Shown piece by piece: positions 1 through 6,508 of a stretch of 37,498 nt of DNA. The position numbers and the translations under genes are program-made. The stretch comes from a virus. The stretch spans positions 1 to 37,498 of IMG/VR virus record IMGVR_UViG_3300006752_000075. One strand, written 5' to 3'. A model generated the notes under the pieces. The model saw only the letters and a program-made list of their open reading frames with translations, was not told the origin of the DNA and did no database searches. How positions within the stretch are numbered: position 1 is the stretch's first letter; each line of letters opens with the position of its first letter.

Positions 1-10
1 GGTGAGCAAA

Positions 11-24
11 CTGACTTAAGTCAG
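11..24. repeat. 14-bp perfect palindrome
   Basis: CTGACTTAAGTCAG is a perfect 14-base palindrome near the left end of the window, inside the GC-rich repeat region. It could be a protein-binding site or part of a terminase cleavage region. Nothing in the sequence decides between these. Confidence 0.5.
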
Positions 25-104
25 CACACGCTGCTCCAGGTACTGGGCCGAATACCGAACAATTGTGAAGTCCGAATCCGACACCCAGTCAGTTGCTGGG
101 CCGT

Positions 105-142
105 CTGGGACGAACAATAGTTCGAGGTGCTCGAAGTCCCAG
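105..142. repeat. Nested inverted repeats (7-bp outer arms, 5-bp inner hairpin)
   Basis: CTGGGAC (105-111) and GTCCCAG (136-142) are perfect inverted arms. Inside them CGAAC (111-115) and GTTCG (120-124) form a 5-bp stem around AATA. A related dyad, CGAA...TTCG, lies at 163-176. Such nested symmetry beside a terminase gene fits a binding site for a multimeric DNA-binding protein; the function is not shown. Confidence 0.45.
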
Positions 143-354
143 CTTGCGGCCGCATGCGTGAGCGAACAATAATTCGATCTGACTGGACGGCGGCCTGGAA
201 GCACCGAACAAAGAGGCAAAAGCCAGAGGCACGGCAGTCTGAGAAGCAAGTCCGACACCGAACAAGTCCGAGACCGAAGTCCGAATCCGAGCCCGACACA
301 CCGACTGGTGAAGCCCGACCCTCACCGCCTCACCGAACACACCAAGTGATAGCG

Positions 355-882
355 TTACTTTTTGGTTTTTACGCTACTATGCTCTATCGTCTGTGGGTCT
401 TTATGGGTCTTTGTGGCTGTTTTCATGCGTTTCTGTGCAAGTGTTTGAAATTCTTGTAGTTTTTCCAGTATTTGTTCTCTTGTCATGCTATCAGCTTGTT
501 CATGTAGCACATGAGCCTTATTTACAAGCAGTCCAGTAGCCTTTAATCGCAGTTCTTCAGCACGGATTGCAGCACCATGATTACCGCTTTCCCACGCTTC
601 ATTTCTAATCTTGAGCAGATCACGGACTGACTTCTCTACTGTTACACCAAACCTAGTTCTAGCTTCTTCACGCATTTCTTGATAACGCTCTTGGACGACT
701 GGGTTACGCAACAAGCGAACAGCATCAACGCCAGGGTTCGCATATCCAGCAGATCGTGCTGCAGAAGTTTGCGTCATATCTTTGTGCATAAAGTTATCTA
801 AAAAATCCTGTTGTTTATCTGTTAATCGTTTCTGACCAGATAGCCTTTGCTCCCTAGACAAATCTTCTCCTACTCTTGGCAT
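355..882 (-). CDS. terS: Terminase small subunit
   Basis: This 175-residue protein fits the Terminase_2 family of phage terminase small subunits, which bind the packaging start site and guide the large subunit. The recognisable core is the N-terminal helix-turn-helix-like stretch with LTDKQQDFLDNF near residues 20-31, followed by TSAARSAGYANP and VRLLRNPVVQERYQEM, a pattern typical of the family. The C-terminal third is helical, charged and Lys/Thr-rich. The start codon shares its A with the TAA stop of the 66-residue gene upstream (TAATG), so the two are probably translationally coupled. No large subunit gene follows; only about 354 bases of GC-rich repeats remain before the window ends. A 6-bp inverted repeat (TAGCGT 350-355, ACGCTA 371-376) spans the stop codon but has no U-tract. 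Confidence 0.85.
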   Translation of the reverse strand: MPRVGEDLSREQRLSGQKRLTDKQQDFLDNFMHKDMTQTSAARSAGYANPGVDAVRLLRNPVVQERYQEMREEARTRFGVTVEKSVRDLLKIRNEAWESGNHGAAIRAEELRLKATGLLVNKAHVLHEQADSMTREQILEKLQEFQTLAQKRMKTATKTHKDPQTIEHSSVKTKK

Positions 883-1082
883 TACTTTTTCTCCTGTTTG
901 ATTTCTTTTAAATCTTCTTTTGTTAATGCGTCACGAAAAGTTAAACCAAAATCATATCCTTGTTTGTAATAGGCAGATGATTTTTTTTTAATATCTAGTT
1001 CACGATGTGCAACAGCGTCTATGACACCATCACAAAAAAATGATAAATAGCCTCTTCTTTTTTTCTCCAATGGGTTCTCCAT
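882..1082 (-). CDS. Small hypothetical protein upstream of terminase small subunit
   Basis: A 66-residue charged protein that I do not recognise. It starts with MENPLEKKRRGYLSFF and ends in a Lys/Glu-rich helix (KEDLKEIKQEKK). The middle contains YYKQGYDFGLTF. A good ribosome-binding site (AGAGGAC) lies a few bases before the ATG, and its stop overlaps the terminase small subunit start as TAATG, which supports a real, coupled gene. It may assist the terminase, but that rests only on position. Confidence 0.65.
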   Translation of the reverse strand: MENPLEKKRRGYLSFFCDGVIDAVAHRELDIKKKSSAYYKQGYDFGLTFRDALTKEDLKEIKQEKK

Positions 1083-1104
1083 TTTAGTCCTCTTTCGTTT
1101 TGGA

Positions 1105-1110
1105 ATTATA
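1105..1110 (-). promoter_or_regulatory. Possible -10 box for the terminase small subunit operon
   Basis: A perfect TATAAT reads on the minus strand at 1110-1105, about 20 bases before the ATG at 1082 and downstream of the repeats. No good -35 box lies 16-18 bases upstream; the GC-rich C/G tract is there instead. If it is used, it would need an activator, perhaps acting through the GGTAAGT repeats. Confidence 0.3.
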
Positions 1111-1136
1111 TAGGGTATGGGGTGGGTTACTTACCA

Positions 1137-1162
1137 CCCCCCTATACCCCCTATAGGGGGGG
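1137..1162. repeat. C-tract/G-tract palindrome CCCCC-TATA-GGGGG
   Basis: Two C-runs separated by TATA (1137-1142 and 1147-1151) are followed by TATA and a run of seven G (1156-1162). The core CCCCCTATAGGGGG at 1147-1160 is a perfect 14-bp palindrome, and the first C-run could pair with the same G-run instead. This is very unusual in an AT-rich genome. It could form a stable cruciform or RNA hairpin just before the terminase operon. It has no U-tract, so it is not a normal terminator. Confidence 0.6.
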
Positions 1163-1333
1163 AAGTTCGGTAAGTTGGTAAGTACCAATGAAATCAATGA
1201 CTTACAAGCTAAAGTTAACTTGCAATCGTAAAAAGTAAGTTCGGTAAGTAGATTTGATTTATCTAATATTATCAATGACTTATTACTTCCCTCTGTTTTT
1301 ACTTACCAAGTAAGTTGGTAAGTGGTAAGTAGA

Positions 1334-1663
1334 TTACTCATAAATGACCAAAATTTTGGGGTTATTTGTTCGTTTAAACCAGGTACCATTATCGGTAGCC
1401 TCATAGCCTAAATCACGCATAGCCGCCCAAGTTTGAACCCAGCAATAATGACATTCATCATCACCAAGACCGCTACCTTTGTAGCAGTTTAGTTTATGGT
1501 CCATATCAATACGCATTTTTTGAGTTAATCCCATTTCAACGGCACAACCGAGGCAGATTGTTCGTTTATTAACAACCAGTTCTCGGTTACGCAGAATTTG
1601 CTCGTTGCATTTTGTGCAGCGAACTCTAGGCAAGTTCTTGGAATTGTGGAAATCCGTCTTCAT
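1334..1663 (-). CDS. Zinc-ribbon protein, function unknown
   Basis: A 109-residue protein with several metal-binding pairs: C16xxC19 and C37xxC40 make a likely zinc ribbon, and C60 with C71/C74 (CHYC) could form a second site. I do not recognise the family beyond that. It starts inside the 3' end of the upstream gene (overlap 38 bases) after an AAGGA-type ribosome-binding site. Small zinc ribbons recur in this part of the genome, in the proteins at 5005-5124 and 6593-6892. Their roles could be nucleic-acid binding or host takeover, but the sequence alone does not say. Confidence 0.65.
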   Translation of the reverse strand: MKTDFHNSKNLPRVRCTKCNEQILRNRELVVNKRTICLGCAVEMGLTQKMRIDMDHKLNCYKGSGLGDDECHYCWVQTWAAMRDLGYEATDNGTWFKRTNNPKILVIYE

Positions 1664-1934
1664 TTTCCTTATACCTCACCTTTTGATGCAGTTCAAAATC
1701 ACTATAATTAGGTTCATTTTCCAAGACACCAACACCATTAAGGTTATCGCCATCTGTGATCTTGACCCACATTCGCTCTGAACCAACACCTTTGCTTTTA
1801 CCAAACGCATTAGCTGGAAAGCGAACTTTGGTAAATCCATCAAGCATAAATACTTCATCAGAAGCCAAACCCCAATTATTTGGTAGTGCAACCATATTCT
1901 TGCCTAAACTCTGACCTGCTTTAATTTTATTCAT
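1626..1934 (-). CDS. Hypothetical protein
   Basis: A 102-residue protein of unknown function. I place the start at the ATG at 1934 (MNKIKAGQSLGKN), because an AGGGAGA ribosome-binding site lies directly before it; the longer frame begins inside the upstream gene without support. The sequence contains MVALPNNWGLASDEVF and FTKVRFPANAFGKSKG, suggesting a compact beta-rich fold, and a charged C-terminus. It lies three bases after the gamma-glutamylcyclotransferase-like gene and overlaps the next gene by 38 bases. Homology not recognised. Confidence 0.6.
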   Translation of the reverse strand: MNKIKAGQSLGKNMVALPNNWGLASDEVFMLDGFTKVRFPANAFGKSKGVGSERMWVKITDGDNLNGVGVLENEPNYSDFELHQKVRYKENEDGFPQFQELA

Positions 1935-1936
1935 TT

Positions 1937-2473
1937 TTATCTCCCTTTTGCTTTGTTTGTTAATGGAACATGAGTGCCATCCCAATCGTATTCCCAATCG
2001 ACACCAAGTTCTAAATCATCATTCTTAGATACTTTTTTTGCTAGATTGAGTTTAAGTTCTTGGGCTTGTTCGGCTTCACGAGCCGCCCAGCACAAATTAT
2101 CTTTATCCATGCCAAAATCTTCATAGCCTTGAGCAATACAATTATAGTAAAATGCTTGTGGCACATTGAAGCCTTTTCTACGCATAACGTAGAACATACA
2201 CTTACCCTTTGCTCCTGGGATTTCAAGATTGATATAGATTTTTTTATAAAGATATGGGAAACCCTCGAATCTATCTAAGGCTTTCTCACATTTATCTGTA
2301 ATCTTCCATAAACCAATAGGCACTTCTGCACCCTTGCACTTAATGATGTCTGCAACACCATTAAATACAAGTTTATAGTCCTTAAGCATAAAACTAATCA
2401 TAGGCTTTGCTTGTGGACAACGCACTTCCATATTGGACATATTTAGATTCGCACCATACGCACCATAATACAT
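1937..2473 (-). CDS. Gamma-glutamylcyclotransferase-like (AIG2/GGCT fold) protein
   Basis: This 178-residue protein matches the gamma-glutamylcyclotransferase-like fold. The N-terminal substrate loop reads YGAYGANL (residues 3-10), and ALDRFEGFPYLYKK places the presumed catalytic acid at E70, in the usual LDxxEGxP setting. Known family members cyclise gamma-glutamyl groups, releasing 5-oxoproline from glutathione-related or gamma-glutamylamine substrates. Phage copies are common; their substrate is usually unknown. The C-terminal 50 residues are an acidic, helical extension. It starts by TAATG overlap with the stop of the gene at 2473-2937. Its neighbours are DNA methyltransferases and a deoxyribosyltransferase-like protein, so a role in removing amine or glutamyl adducts during nucleotide or DNA modification is possible but speculative. 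Confidence 0.75.
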   Translation of the reverse strand: MYYGAYGANLNMSNMEVRCPQAKPMISFMLKDYKLVFNGVADIIKCKGAEVPIGLWKITDKCEKALDRFEGFPYLYKKIYINLEIPGAKGKCMFYVMRRKGFNVPQAFYYNCIAQGYEDFGMDKDNLCWAAREAEQAQELKLNLAKKVSKNDDLELGVDWEYDWDGTHVPLTNKAKGR

Positions 2474-2937
2474 TACGCAGTTACTCCCTCATAAATATGC
2501 CAAGCACTATCAAATGATAAAAAGTTTAAACAAACATCTTTTGGATGTTTCTTTTCCATGTGCTTTTGAAACACAGTAGAATTAGCCACTTTTTTTGGAT
2601 AGGCATATAGTTGATTTTTATCATGGTCTACACAAATGTATTTAGTATTCATATCCCTTTTAAGTTTCTTTTGGTCTACAAAATCATACATCTTTTGATG
2701 ACACCAAACATCTAAAGGTTCAAATGAATCACCACTTTGTTTAATCAAAAAACTTTTGATGTTTTCAATATCTTTCCATGTGAATGAATCGGCTAAATCT
2801 TGTCTATCACAACCACCATGACCATTATTGCTTACATAAATAGCCTTTTTGCCATCAACATAAACAATTGCAGTATAACATGGAGTCTCCTGACTACCAC
2901 TTGCGAAATACTTAATATTTTTAAGTTCTAGTTTCAT
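2473..2937 (-). CDS. Hypothetical phage protein, first gene after a strong promoter
   Basis: A 154-residue protein that I cannot assign. The N-terminal half is a predicted beta domain with CYTAIVYVDGKKAIYVSNNG followed by HGGCDRQ, a motif that I associate with other uncharacterised phage proteins. The C-terminal half has a Lys-rich stretch and ends HIYEGVTA. An AAGGAGAG ribosome-binding site precedes the ATG at 2937. It is the first gene downstream of the promoter at 2973-3001, and its stop overlaps the next start (TAATG), so it probably leads an operon running to the terminase region. Confidence 0.65.
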   Translation of the reverse strand: MKLELKNIKYFASGSQETPCYTAIVYVDGKKAIYVSNNGHGGCDRQDLADSFTWKDIENIKSFLIKQSGDSFEPLDVWCHQKMYDFVDQKKLKRDMNTKYICVDHDKNQLYAYPKKVANSTVFQKHMEKKHPKDVCLNFLSFDSAWHIYEGVTA

Positions 2938-2972
2938 AACATACTCTCCTTTTGTTAAAATGTTATACTATA

Positions 2973-3001
2973 TATATAAGCACTCATTACCTATATGTCA
3001 A
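2973..3001 (-). promoter_or_regulatory. Sigma70-type promoter (TTGACA-17-TATATA)
   Basis: On the minus strand TTGACA (3001-2996) is followed after exactly 17 bases by TATATA (2978-2973). It overlaps the 3' end of the methyltransferase gene and would drive 2937 and onward. The spacer contains ATAGG and ATGAGTGC, elements shared with the promoters at 6568-6596 and 16275-16303. Confidence 0.75.
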
Positions 3002-4400
3002 ACAATTTTAACTGTGGTTTTACATTTTTTATTCTTGCTTTGGCGATTTCGTAGTATTCTTCTTCTTTTTCTATGCCAATGAACCTAAAATCTTCTTCTC
3101 TTGATGCCATGCCAGTTGATCCACTACCCATGAATGGATCGAGCACCAGTCCTCCTTTTGGCGTTACCAAGCGAACAAGATATTTCATTAACTCCACTGG
3201 CTTCACTGTTGGGTGATTGTTCGCAGCAACGGACTGGTTACGCTGATGTGGCAGCTCCACTTGTTTGTTTCTTCCATCATAGCTGTATTGCTTGGCTTCT
3301 CTACGCCCTAGCCCGAAATTACGCTCATCTTTTGATGTCTTTGCACAGTAGAAATACCGAGAAGCGTTGCCATGATCTCCATAAGCTGGCATAAAATCTC
3401 CATCATCATCTTTGTTATCTGACCATATTCCTTTGTGTGTTCGTTGTCTGCTGACCTCCGTGCTGCTCGTTGTTGGAAAGATTTCTTGTATTTGTTCGCT
3501 TCCGTCGTGCATCACATTACTGGGCCATCTGCCTCCAGTAGTATCAATGTCTGATGCTTCTTTACGCTTGGCGTTAGATGTCTGACCGAATGATAGCTTG
3601 TCTACACCAATTGCAGCCTTACTTTGTTCGCCTTGATCACGGAAGTCTGGCATAGTTTCTGGGTGTTTGACCTCGCCCTCTATCCTACAGCCATCAATGT
3701 TTATTGCACCAGTTCCGTGTTTCATCACATTGTCTGCTACCGACTTCTCCGACAAAGGCTTTCTTGCCAACACCATTGGTTCATGTGCAGGTTTCAACGC
3801 AGTACCCCAACCTTCCCATTCTGAGCTACCTTTAGTTTCCATCTCTGGATTTTTTCTCTCGCCACCATCTCTACCTAAAGAATTATGAAACCCTTTTCCG
3901 CCGGGAATCCCATTTTTGTATTGAGGGTGTTTAAATCCAACTTGCACTCTTTTATTACCCGTTTTCTTATCAACTTCTTTGCCTATATTGTGGCTTTTAG
4001 GAAACCCACTGCCATACAACCAAATACATTGATCTCTGATTTCAAACCCAGCATCTTCTATGGCAACTGCCATTCTGTGGTATGTTCGTGATCCACTGAA
4101 CGCAATTAGGTGACCTCCAGGCTTTAACAATTCATAACATTTACGCCATGTGTTTGCCTGGAAAGCTATGTCGCCACCATCCCACTCTTTACCCATGAAA
4201 CCTTTTGATGCTCTAGCATAAGCACCATCTGTACCAAATTGTGCTGGTGCTGAATCTTCTTTACCGAACCTTTTAACTATTGATGTAAGGTGATACGGCG
4301 GATCTGTGACAACGCTATCAACCGAACATTTATCTATTGTCTCCATGACTTCTAAACAGTCGCCATTATAAACTGTGCTACCCTCTATTATTACTTCCAT
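2991..4400 (-). CDS. DNA methyltransferase, beta-class (adenine-N6 or cytosine-N4 type)
   Basis: A 469-residue amino-methyltransferase. The catalytic motif TDPPYHL lies near residues 32-38 (DPPY 33-36), and the S-adenosylmethionine-binding motif LDPFMGSGSTG comes at the C-terminus (about 420-430); this order defines the beta class. HPTVKPVELMKYL precedes the SAM motif, as usual. DPPY favours adenine-N6, but N4-cytosine enzymes can carry related motifs. The long region between the two motifs (about 120-380) is the target-recognition part. It modifies phage or host DNA, probably to evade restriction; no cognate endonuclease is adjacent, so it looks like an orphan enzyme. The gene start overlaps the end of the 4378-4704 gene by 23 bases. 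A promoter for the downstream genes lies in its last codons. Confidence 0.9.
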   Translation of the reverse strand: MEVIIEGSTVYNGDCLEVMETIDKCSVDSVVTDPPYHLTSIVKRFGKEDSAPAQFGTDGAYARASKGFMGKEWDGGDIAFQANTWRKCYELLKPGGHLIAFSGSRTYHRMAVAIEDAGFEIRDQCIWLYGSGFPKSHNIGKEVDKKTGNKRVQVGFKHPQYKNGIPGGKGFHNSLGRDGGERKNPEMETKGSSEWEGWGTALKPAHEPMVLARKPLSEKSVADNVMKHGTGAINIDGCRIEGEVKHPETMPDFRDQGEQSKAAIGVDKLSFGQTSNAKRKEASDIDTTGGRWPSNVMHDGSEQIQEIFPTTSSTEVSRQRTHKGIWSDNKDDDGDFMPAYGDHGNASRYFYCAKTSKDERNFGLGRREAKQYSYDGRNKQVELPHQRNQSVAANNHPTVKPVELMKYLVRLVTPKGGLVLDPFMGSGSTGMASREEDFRFIGIEKEEEYYEIAKARIKNVKPQLKLFDI

Positions 4401-4704
4401 CTAATGTCCTATAAACCATTTCTATTCCGAGATTTTTTGCTATCTTCATGCCTTTTTTCATGCCATCTGACACACCTTTATCTATATAAACTGCCATTAA
4501 ATCTGCGTGTTTATACCAGTTAAATGCTCTATCCATACCCATTGCTCGTTGCGTTTTGATCGCATCGTCTAAGACTTGTGGATAAAGTAAATGCGAGGCA
4601 AATGGTGACTCGCCTCGCATTAATGAATCAAACATACACTTTTTAGCATATGATAAGTTTTGTTTAATTTTGCCCTTGTAGGGCGATTCTATTATGACCA
4701 ACAT
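4378..4704 (-). CDS. Nucleoside 2-deoxyribosyltransferase-like protein (DUF7768-type)
   Basis: A 108-residue protein beginning MLVIIESPYKG, a first beta-strand typical of the nucleoside 2-deoxyribosyltransferase-like fold and of phage DUF7768 proteins. Later motifs also fit: SPFASHLLYPQVLDD, and ADLMAVYIDKGVSDGMKKGM, which corresponds to the strand and loop that normally hold substrate-contacting residues. Family enzymes exchange or cleave the base of 2'-deoxyribonucleosides; whether this short version is catalytic is not clear. I chose the ATG at 4704 because the 36-residue gene upstream stops one base before it, suggesting coupled reinitiation; a longer frame from a TTG at 4752 has no support. 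It precedes the methyltransferase gene, in keeping with a nucleotide-metabolism and DNA-modification block. Confidence 0.6.
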   Translation of the reverse strand: MLVIIESPYKGKIKQNLSYAKKCMFDSLMRGESPFASHLLYPQVLDDAIKTQRAMGMDRAFNWYKHADLMAVYIDKGVSDGMKKGMKIAKNLGIEMVYRTLDGSNNRG

Positions 4705-4705
4705 T

Positions 4706-4816
4706 TTAAAAAGTTGTAATCCATTTAATAAGCTTCCTATATGTTTTGACAAACATATTTGGCTGCTTGTGAATAGTTGTAGTCATAATATGCAAATGCA
4801 AATATTTATTATTCAT
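4706..4816 (-). CDS. 36-residue small protein
   Basis: A short open frame of 36 codons starting at the ATG at 4816. It is preceded by a good AAGGGAG ribosome-binding site that overlaps the stop of the gene at 4818-5012, and it ends one base before the ATG of the 4378-4704 gene. The peptide is basic and His-rich (KYLHLHIM near the start, FVKTYRKLIKWITTF at the end). It fills the only gap between its neighbours. It may be a real small protein or a leader that couples translation to the next gene. Confidence 0.45.
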   Translation of the reverse strand: MNNKYLHLHIMTTTIHKQPNMFVKTYRKLIKWITTF

Positions 4817-4817
4817 G

Positions 4818-5012
4818 CTATGCTCCCTTTTGATATTTTTGTTCTTCATCATCTTGCTCATTGATTAAGCTTAGTGCATGATCATAACCAATGGAACCAT
4901 GTTTTTCTTTGATAACATTTAATGCCTGGTCGTTTGTCATGCCATAATCATTAAGTAAATCCCAAAAATGTTGTTCAGCATCAATCAATTCACTGTTTTG
5001 TAATTTAGCCAT
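4818..5012 (-). CDS. Small acidic hypothetical protein
   Basis: A 64-residue protein beginning MAKLQNSELIDAEQHFW, mainly helical and acidic, ending with a Glu/Asp/Gln-rich tail. I chose the ATG at 5012 because an AAGGAGC ribosome-binding site lies directly before it; the in-frame extension upstream overlaps the zinc-ribbon gene at 5005-5124 and lacks support. The start overlaps the end of that gene by 8 bases. Family not recognised. Confidence 0.6.
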   Translation of the reverse strand: MAKLQNSELIDAEQHFWDLLNDYGMTNDQALNVIKEKHGSIGYDHALSLINEQDDEEQKYQKGA

Positions 5013-5124
5013 TACGCTGCTCCTTTTCTTCATCTCTACAATCGTAACAAATTTCTCTACCATCATATGGTGGTTCGTCTAAATGGAATTTTTTATCACA
5101 ATCCCAACATTCATATTCACCCAT
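5005..5124 (-). CDS. 39-residue mini zinc-ribbon protein
   Basis: A 39-residue protein with two CxxC knuckles, ECWDC near residues 5-9 and ICYDC near 25-29, spaced as in a minimal zinc ribbon. The start ATG at 5124 overlaps the TAA of the large upstream gene (TAATG), and the stop lies 8 bases inside the next gene, so it fits exactly between its neighbours. The two CxxC pairs make chance unlikely. Possible roles are nucleic-acid binding or a protein adaptor. Confidence 0.7.
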   Translation of the reverse strand: MGEYECWDCDKKFHLDEPPYDGREICYDCRDEEKEQRNG

Positions 5125-6410
5125 TAGCTTTCTCCTTTTGCTTTTTGTAAGTTATAGTCGTTAATTTTAGAGCCTAAGTCTTTACTACCAGCCTCACACT
5201 GATCAACCCAAACTCTCTTTGTAACATTGCCTTTAGCATCACGATACCTTCTCCAATGTCCTCTTCTCAAGTGCCACCTCTTAGGTGATCCATGACCACT
5301 AAAAATCTTTTCATATACAGTTTTACCTCTAGGTTTAGGTAACTCAATATTGATAAGACTATATTCATTTGCAGGTACTCTTTTACCAAATCTGATGTGT
5401 TGAAGTTTGTTTTCAGCTGGTTCTTGCTTTTGTTTAACAATAAGATCGTAGTTTAACAAAGCTAAAACGCTAACAAGAAAACGAATATCACCACCTTGAA
5501 CCAAGTCCAAATGGGTTTTAGTCATTCTTGCCATTTCACTTTCAGCCCAACCCTCTTTAAATTTATCTTTTGGAATCAACCAGTGCATACTACTGCTTTG
5601 ACAAAGACTAAATCTTGAACAAATATTACTTAGTTCGTGCATTTTTTGAACGCCAAACTCATCTTCTTTGTCTGTATATGGAAAATCCTTAAAATATTTT
5701 AAAGAATAAGGACGACCAATAATCTTTTGTCCCATCATAACATTGTCTGCTGAATAAATTGTTTCTTCTTCATGTTTTTCTCTAAAACCATCAACATCTG
5801 ACATAAACTTTTCTCTGACAGAATTTGGTAATTCTTTTGAATAATTTTCTTTTCTCTTAAAATGATCATAAGAAATATCCATGTTCCATTCTTCTTCGTT
5901 ATGAACAATAGAGGCTAATGGTGATTGCAGCCATTTGCCATCAATCATGCACCACATCTCATACATAAACCAAGACTGACCACAAGGATGATCATAATGA
6001 AAGATGTGATAACCAATACGATCTAAATAATCTTCAGGCTTTTCAATCTTACCTTTGTACTCTGGTAAATATTTATCATACATTTGATTAAGATAATGAA
6101 CACGATTAGCCTCATTCCACTCAATAAACATATTTTTAAATGGTGGAATTGCAGTTTTAATCATTTCATTAAGTGCTTGAGGATTAGCCATTGAAGCCTC
6201 ACAAGCGTGTTCAATTAACTTATTGCTTACAACAAACTTTTGTGATTGCACTAATTGTGATTGCATTTGCCTCATTTTGCCCTCTGCAATAGAACCACCC
6301 TTATAACCCTGGATAGTTCTTTTTGGCTGCGACATAGCACCAATGATTTCACTTGCCATTAATGGTTTATTAATAAACTCATCTTTAATAAATTTTTCAA
6401 AGTTTGACAT
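5124..6410 (-). CDS. Large hypothetical phage protein
   Basis: A 428-residue protein starting MSNFEKFIKDEFINKPLMAS. I recognise no catalytic domain. The N-terminal half is helical and charged, with several Met/Gln-rich segments. The C-terminus carries RWHLRRGHWRRYRDAKG followed by KRVWVDQCEAG, a motif seen at the end of many uncharacterised phage proteins of similar size. It is the first gene after the tandem promoters at 6430-6470 and starts after a GAGG ribosome-binding site. It overlaps the mini zinc-ribbon gene as TAATG. It stands at the head of the modification block, and early expression is likely because of its strong promoters. Confidence 0.65.
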   Translation of the reverse strand: MSNFEKFIKDEFINKPLMASEIIGAMSQPKRTIQGYKGGSIAEGKMRQMQSQLVQSQKFVVSNKLIEHACEASMANPQALNEMIKTAIPPFKNMFIEWNEANRVHYLNQMYDKYLPEYKGKIEKPEDYLDRIGYHIFHYDHPCGQSWFMYEMWCMIDGKWLQSPLASIVHNEEEWNMDISYDHFKRKENYSKELPNSVREKFMSDVDGFREKHEEETIYSADNVMMGQKIIGRPYSLKYFKDFPYTDKEDEFGVQKMHELSNICSRFSLCQSSSMHWLIPKDKFKEGWAESEMARMTKTHLDLVQGGDIRFLVSVLALLNYDLIVKQKQEPAENKLQHIRFGKRVPANEYSLINIELPKPRGKTVYEKIFSGHGSPKRWHLRRGHWRRYRDAKGNVTKRVWVDQCEAGSKDLGSKINDYNLQKAKGES

Positions 6411-6429
6411 AATTAATCCTCATATTGCT

Positions 6430-6470
6430 AGTATAAGATAGTTATAATAGGAAGTCAATGCCAATGTCAA
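6430..6470 (-). promoter_or_regulatory. Overlapping sigma70-type promoters for the 5124-6410 gene
   Basis: Two candidate promoters overlap on the minus strand. The first has TTGACA (6470-6465) and TATAAC (6446-6441), 18 bases apart. The second has TTGACT (6458-6453) and TATACT (6435-6430), 17 bases apart. Either would start transcription just before the ATG at 6410. They lie directly downstream of the terminator at 6474-6508, so transcription is reset here. Confidence 0.65.
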
Positions 6471-6473
6471 GAT

Positions 6474-6508
6474 AAAAAAAAGACCCAGTTTTTAGCTAGG
6501 TCTTTTTT
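6474..6508. terminator. Strong, probably bidirectional intrinsic terminator
   Basis: AAAAAAGACC (6476-6485) and GGTCTTTTTT (6499-6508) form a 10-bp stem. On the minus strand it extends through a U-G pair and two more base pairs to a 13-bp stem with a 7-base loop, followed by a run of eight T. Each arm ends in an A- or T-tract, so it can terminate in both directions. It separates the upstream genes from the promoters at 6430-6470. Confidence 0.85.

Larger units (their letters stand above)
1..354. repeat. GC-rich non-coding repeat region beside terminase small subunit gene
   Basis: This stretch is clearly more GC-rich than the rest of the window and holds no believable gene; the open frames across it are low-complexity and lack ribosome-binding sites. 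The word CGAACA occurs at 56, 111, 163, 205, 259 and 334, with spacings of 55, 52, 42, 54 and 75 bases. A 15-base word, GAAGTCCGAATCCGA, is repeated exactly at 67-81 and 276-290, and shorter AGTCCGA copies lie between 249 and 290. Two near-identical 15-mers with internal dyad symmetry, CGAACAATAGTTCGA (111-125) and CGAACAATAATTCGA (163-177), stand out. Its place just downstream of the terminase small subunit gene suggests a packaging (cos/pac) or replication-initiation site, but that is inference. A GCGGCCGC octamer at 146-153 means a cloning or assembly artefact should also be considered. Confidence 0.6.
1083..1333. repeat. Non-coding region rich in GGTAAGT repeats
   Basis: This 251-base gap holds no supported gene. 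The heptamer GGTAAGT occurs on the plus strand at 1169, 1177, 1243, 1317 and 1324, and in inverted orientation (ACTTACC) at 1129 and 1301. ATCAATGACTTA is repeated at 1193-1204 and 1271-1282. A perfect inverted repeat, CTTACCAA (1302-1309) and TTGGTAAG (1315-1322) around a 5-base centre, lies at the right edge. It sits upstream of the terminase operon on the minus strand, so a promoter/operator region or a replication origin are both reasonable readings. Confidence 0.6.

Noticed and set aside
16-340. Several open frames of 80-110 codons on both strands of the left end
   Set aside because: They arise from GC-rich repeats, have low-complexity translations (for example repeated Ser-Asp and Arg), overlap each other and lack ribosome-binding sites.
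350-376. Inverted repeat TAGCGT/ACGCTA at the terminase small subunit stop as a terminator
   Set aside because: The stem is only 6 bp with a 15-base loop and is not followed by a T-tract on the minus strand.
1084-1275. 63-codon minus-strand frame in the repeat region
   Set aside because: It starts with TTG, has no ribosome-binding site, runs through the GGTAAGT repeats and the C/G palindrome, and its product looks random.
1676-2226. Alternative minus-strand frames of 60-71 codons within the 1626-2473 genes
   Set aside because: They lie entirely inside better-supported genes with ribosome-binding sites and fold-like sequence.
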